Of a stretch of 6,309 nucleotides of DNA, positions 4,788 to 6,309 are shown piece by piece. Both the position numbers and the translations under genes were made by a program. Source of the stretch: Planctomycetota bacterium (lineage in GTDB: Bacteria; Planctomycetota; Phycisphaerae; Sedimentisphaerales; Anaerohalosphaeraceae); NCBI GenBank assembly GCA_012519365.1, contig JAAYQH010000496.1, positions 1-6,309 of the forward strand. The letters run 5' to 3'. The notes under the pieces are model-generated. The model searched no databases. It was not told the origin of the DNA and saw only the letters and a program-made list of their open reading frames with translations. Each line of letters starts with the position of its first letter. Positions within the stretch are counted from its first letter, which is position 1.

Positions 4788-6309
4788 ATGTTGTTAGGCA
4801 GAAAAAATCGAATCCACACACGCCCAAAACTGACCCGCACGCTGCCTGCGCTGGCGGTGCTGGCCGTCTTTACGGTGGTCACCTTAGCGCAGGAGCAGGC
4901 CCTGCAGCCGGCCGAACCGGTCGCCGCTGAACCGACAGAGGTGCTGGCCGAACCGGCCCAGCCGTCAACGCCGCACGCCAAACCCCAGGCCCCTCAGGAC
5001 CAAGAAGAGTTCCTGCCGGTTCTGGACGGCCAATCGATCCAGACGATCAGTTTCCGCAAAGATATGCCCATTCGGGATGCCCTGCGGATGCTGGCCCAGC
5101 TGTATCAGAAAAACATCGTGCCCTCGGCCAAGGTGGACGGCATCGTTACCGTATCCCACCTGTACGATGTGACCTTCGAAGAGGCCCTTGAGTCCATTTT
5201 GGGCACCCACAAGTACGAAATCAAAGATAAATTCATCAAGGTGTACACCAACGAAGAATTTATGCAGGACAAGTCGCGTTTTGAGTACGCCTCGATCAAA
5301 CTGTTCTACATCAACGCCGAAGAAGCCCAGAAACTGGCCACGCCTCTGCTGAGCGAATTCGGCCAAATCGGCGTCACCAGCCCGGCCAAACAGGATACTG
5401 TCCCCGGCGAGGGCGGCGACTCGCTGGCGATTAACGATCGGCTGGTGGTCAACGACTATCCCGAAAATATTGAGAAAATTCGCAAGATGCTGGCCGAAGT
5501 GGATGTTGCCCCTGCCCAGGTATTGATCGAAGTAACCGTCATGGAAGCGACCCTCAATGAAGAGCTCGATTTCGGTATTGACTGGACGACGGTGCTTGGA
5601 AATGAGCCGGGCTTTCGCATCGTTGACCCCGAAGACGATTCTTCCACGCTTTTAATGCATCAGTCCGGCGCCAAACAGTTCGGCGGGATCTTCTCGGTCG
5701 GTATCTCCATCGATGACGTTACGGCTGCACTGACCGCCTCGGAAACCATTACCGACAAAACCGTCCTGGCCAATCCCAAGATTTTGGCCCTGAACAAACA
5801 GGCCGGTAAACTGATTATCGGTAAACAGGAAGGCTATCGAGACTCGACCACCATCGCCAGCGGCGGCAATGCCACGACCGAACAGATTGAGTTTCTCGAA
5901 AGCGGTACGGTGCTGGAGTTTCGTCCCTTCATCGGCAAAGACGGTCTGATCCGGATGGAACTGCGGCCTGAGCAAAGCGACGGCAGCATTTCGGTTGAAG
6001 GCCTGCCCAACAAAACCACGACCGAGGTCGTTACCAACGTGATGGTCAAAGACGGACACACCATCGTTCTGGGGGGTCTGTTCAAAGAAGAGACCAACCT
6101 CAGCCGCACCCAGGTGCCGGTCTTTGGGGATATCCCCCTGTTGGGCGAACTGTTTAAGAAAACCGGCGACGAGTCCAAACGGACTGAGTTAATCGTCCTG
6201 ATTACGCCCCATATCATTCAATCGCCCGAAGAGGCCGACGGTGCAACGCGGGCTGAAGATGTCTCACGGCTCTCGCACGCCATTCGCAAAAGCATTCACG
6301 GGCTGAGCC
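4788..6309 (+). CDS. Secretin, outer-membrane channel (3' end outside window)
   Basis: The frame is open from ATG 4788 to the window end, 507 codons without a stop. Residues 1-34 form a Sec signal peptide with a basic start, hydrophobic core LPALAVLAVFTVVTLA and likely cleavage at A34/Q35. A Pro/Ala/Glu-rich linker follows (about 36-78). Residues 84-154 match an N0/STN domain (VTVSHLYDVTFEEALESIL). About 169-242 is one secretin-N (N1/KH-type) domain ending LAEVDVAPAQVLIEVTVMEA. The beta-barrel domain includes the hallmark VPVFGDIPLLGELF (443-456) and then RTELIVLITPHII. With one N domain it is shorter than GspD (N0-N3) and closer to the MshL/short PilQ class. It forms the multimeric gate of the machine. 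The gene follows the pilP/gspC-like gene by 19 bases. The hallmark and final strand are present, so probably only a short tail is missing. I give no symbol because gspD, pilQ and mshL cannot be told apart here. Confidence 0.95.
   Translation, partial: MLLGRKNRIHTRPKLTRTLPALAVLAVFTVVTLAQEQALQPAEPVAAEPTEVLAEPAQPSTPHAKPQAPQDQEEFLPVLDGQSIQTISFRKDMPIRDALRMLAQLYQKNIVPSAKVDGIVTVSHLYDVTFEEALESILGTHKYEIKDKFIKVYTNEEFMQDKSRFEYASIKLFYINAEEAQKLATPLLSEFGQIGVTSPAKQDTVPGEGGDSLAINDRLVVNDYPENIEKIRKMLAEVDVAPAQVLIEVTVMEATLNEELDFGIDWTTVLGNEPGFRIVDPEDDSSTLLMHQSGAKQFGGIFSVGISIDDVTAALTASETITDKTVLANPKILALNKQAGKLIIGKQEGYRDSTTIASGGNATTEQIEFLESGTVLEFRPFIGKDGLIRMELRPEQSDGSISVEGLPNKTTTEVVTNVMVKDGHTIVLGGLFKEETNLSRTQVPVFGDIPLLGELFKKTGDESKRTELIVLITPHIIQSPEEADGATRAEDVSRLSHAIRKSIHGLS

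Noticed and set aside
4778..4790. ATG 4778 as secretin start
   Set aside because: It is in a different frame from the secretin; the AAAGGA site overlaps this ATG and serves ATG 4788 instead.

Overview
The window carries part of an envelope-spanning secretion or pilus machine of the type II secretion / type IV pilus superfamily. All genes read on the + strand. The presence of a secretin shows a diderm bacterium. The mix of T2SS-type pseudopilins with a PilM-PilN-PilO platform, an AFTLIE prepilin signal and heptamer A/C-rich repeats would fit Planctomycetota (Phycisphaerae-like). That assignment is an inference with moderate confidence; no marker gene in the window settles it.

Bases 1-795 hold the end of a minor pseudopilin block: the C-terminal part of a beta-rich protein (probably GspJ-like), then a short GspK-like pseudopilin. 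The start codon of the second gene lies inside an array of 7-base repeats. The first 240 bases are about 39% GC by count, clearly lower than the pilM-secretin region. Bases 796-1250 are mostly non-coding. They contain a triplicated 20-base repeat that begins with a strong hairpin, a short doubtful reading frame, a 13-bp terminator stem, and an unassigned leader of about 175 bases.

Bases 1251-6309 look like one operon: gspH-like pseudopilin, pilM, pilN, pilO, a pilP/gspC-like gene and a secretin that runs off the window. Gaps are 4 bases (gspH-pilM), ATGA overlaps (pilM-pilN, pilN-pilO), 42 bases (pilO-pilP/gspC) and 19 bases (pilP/gspC-secretin). Together the products would form a cytoplasmic actin-fold ring (PilM) bound to the N-terminus of PilN, an inner-membrane PilN/PilO pair, a bitopic periplasmic connector, and the outer-membrane gate. 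The pseudopilins would form the short fibre that works through that gate. ATPase, prepilin peptidase, platform protein and major pseudopilin are not in the window.

Most of this is a recognisable but hybrid system rather than a new one. The points most worth a second look are the heptamer array across the gspK-like start (possible phase variation), the 20-base repeat cluster, and the mixed T2SS/T4P makeup with a short secretin.
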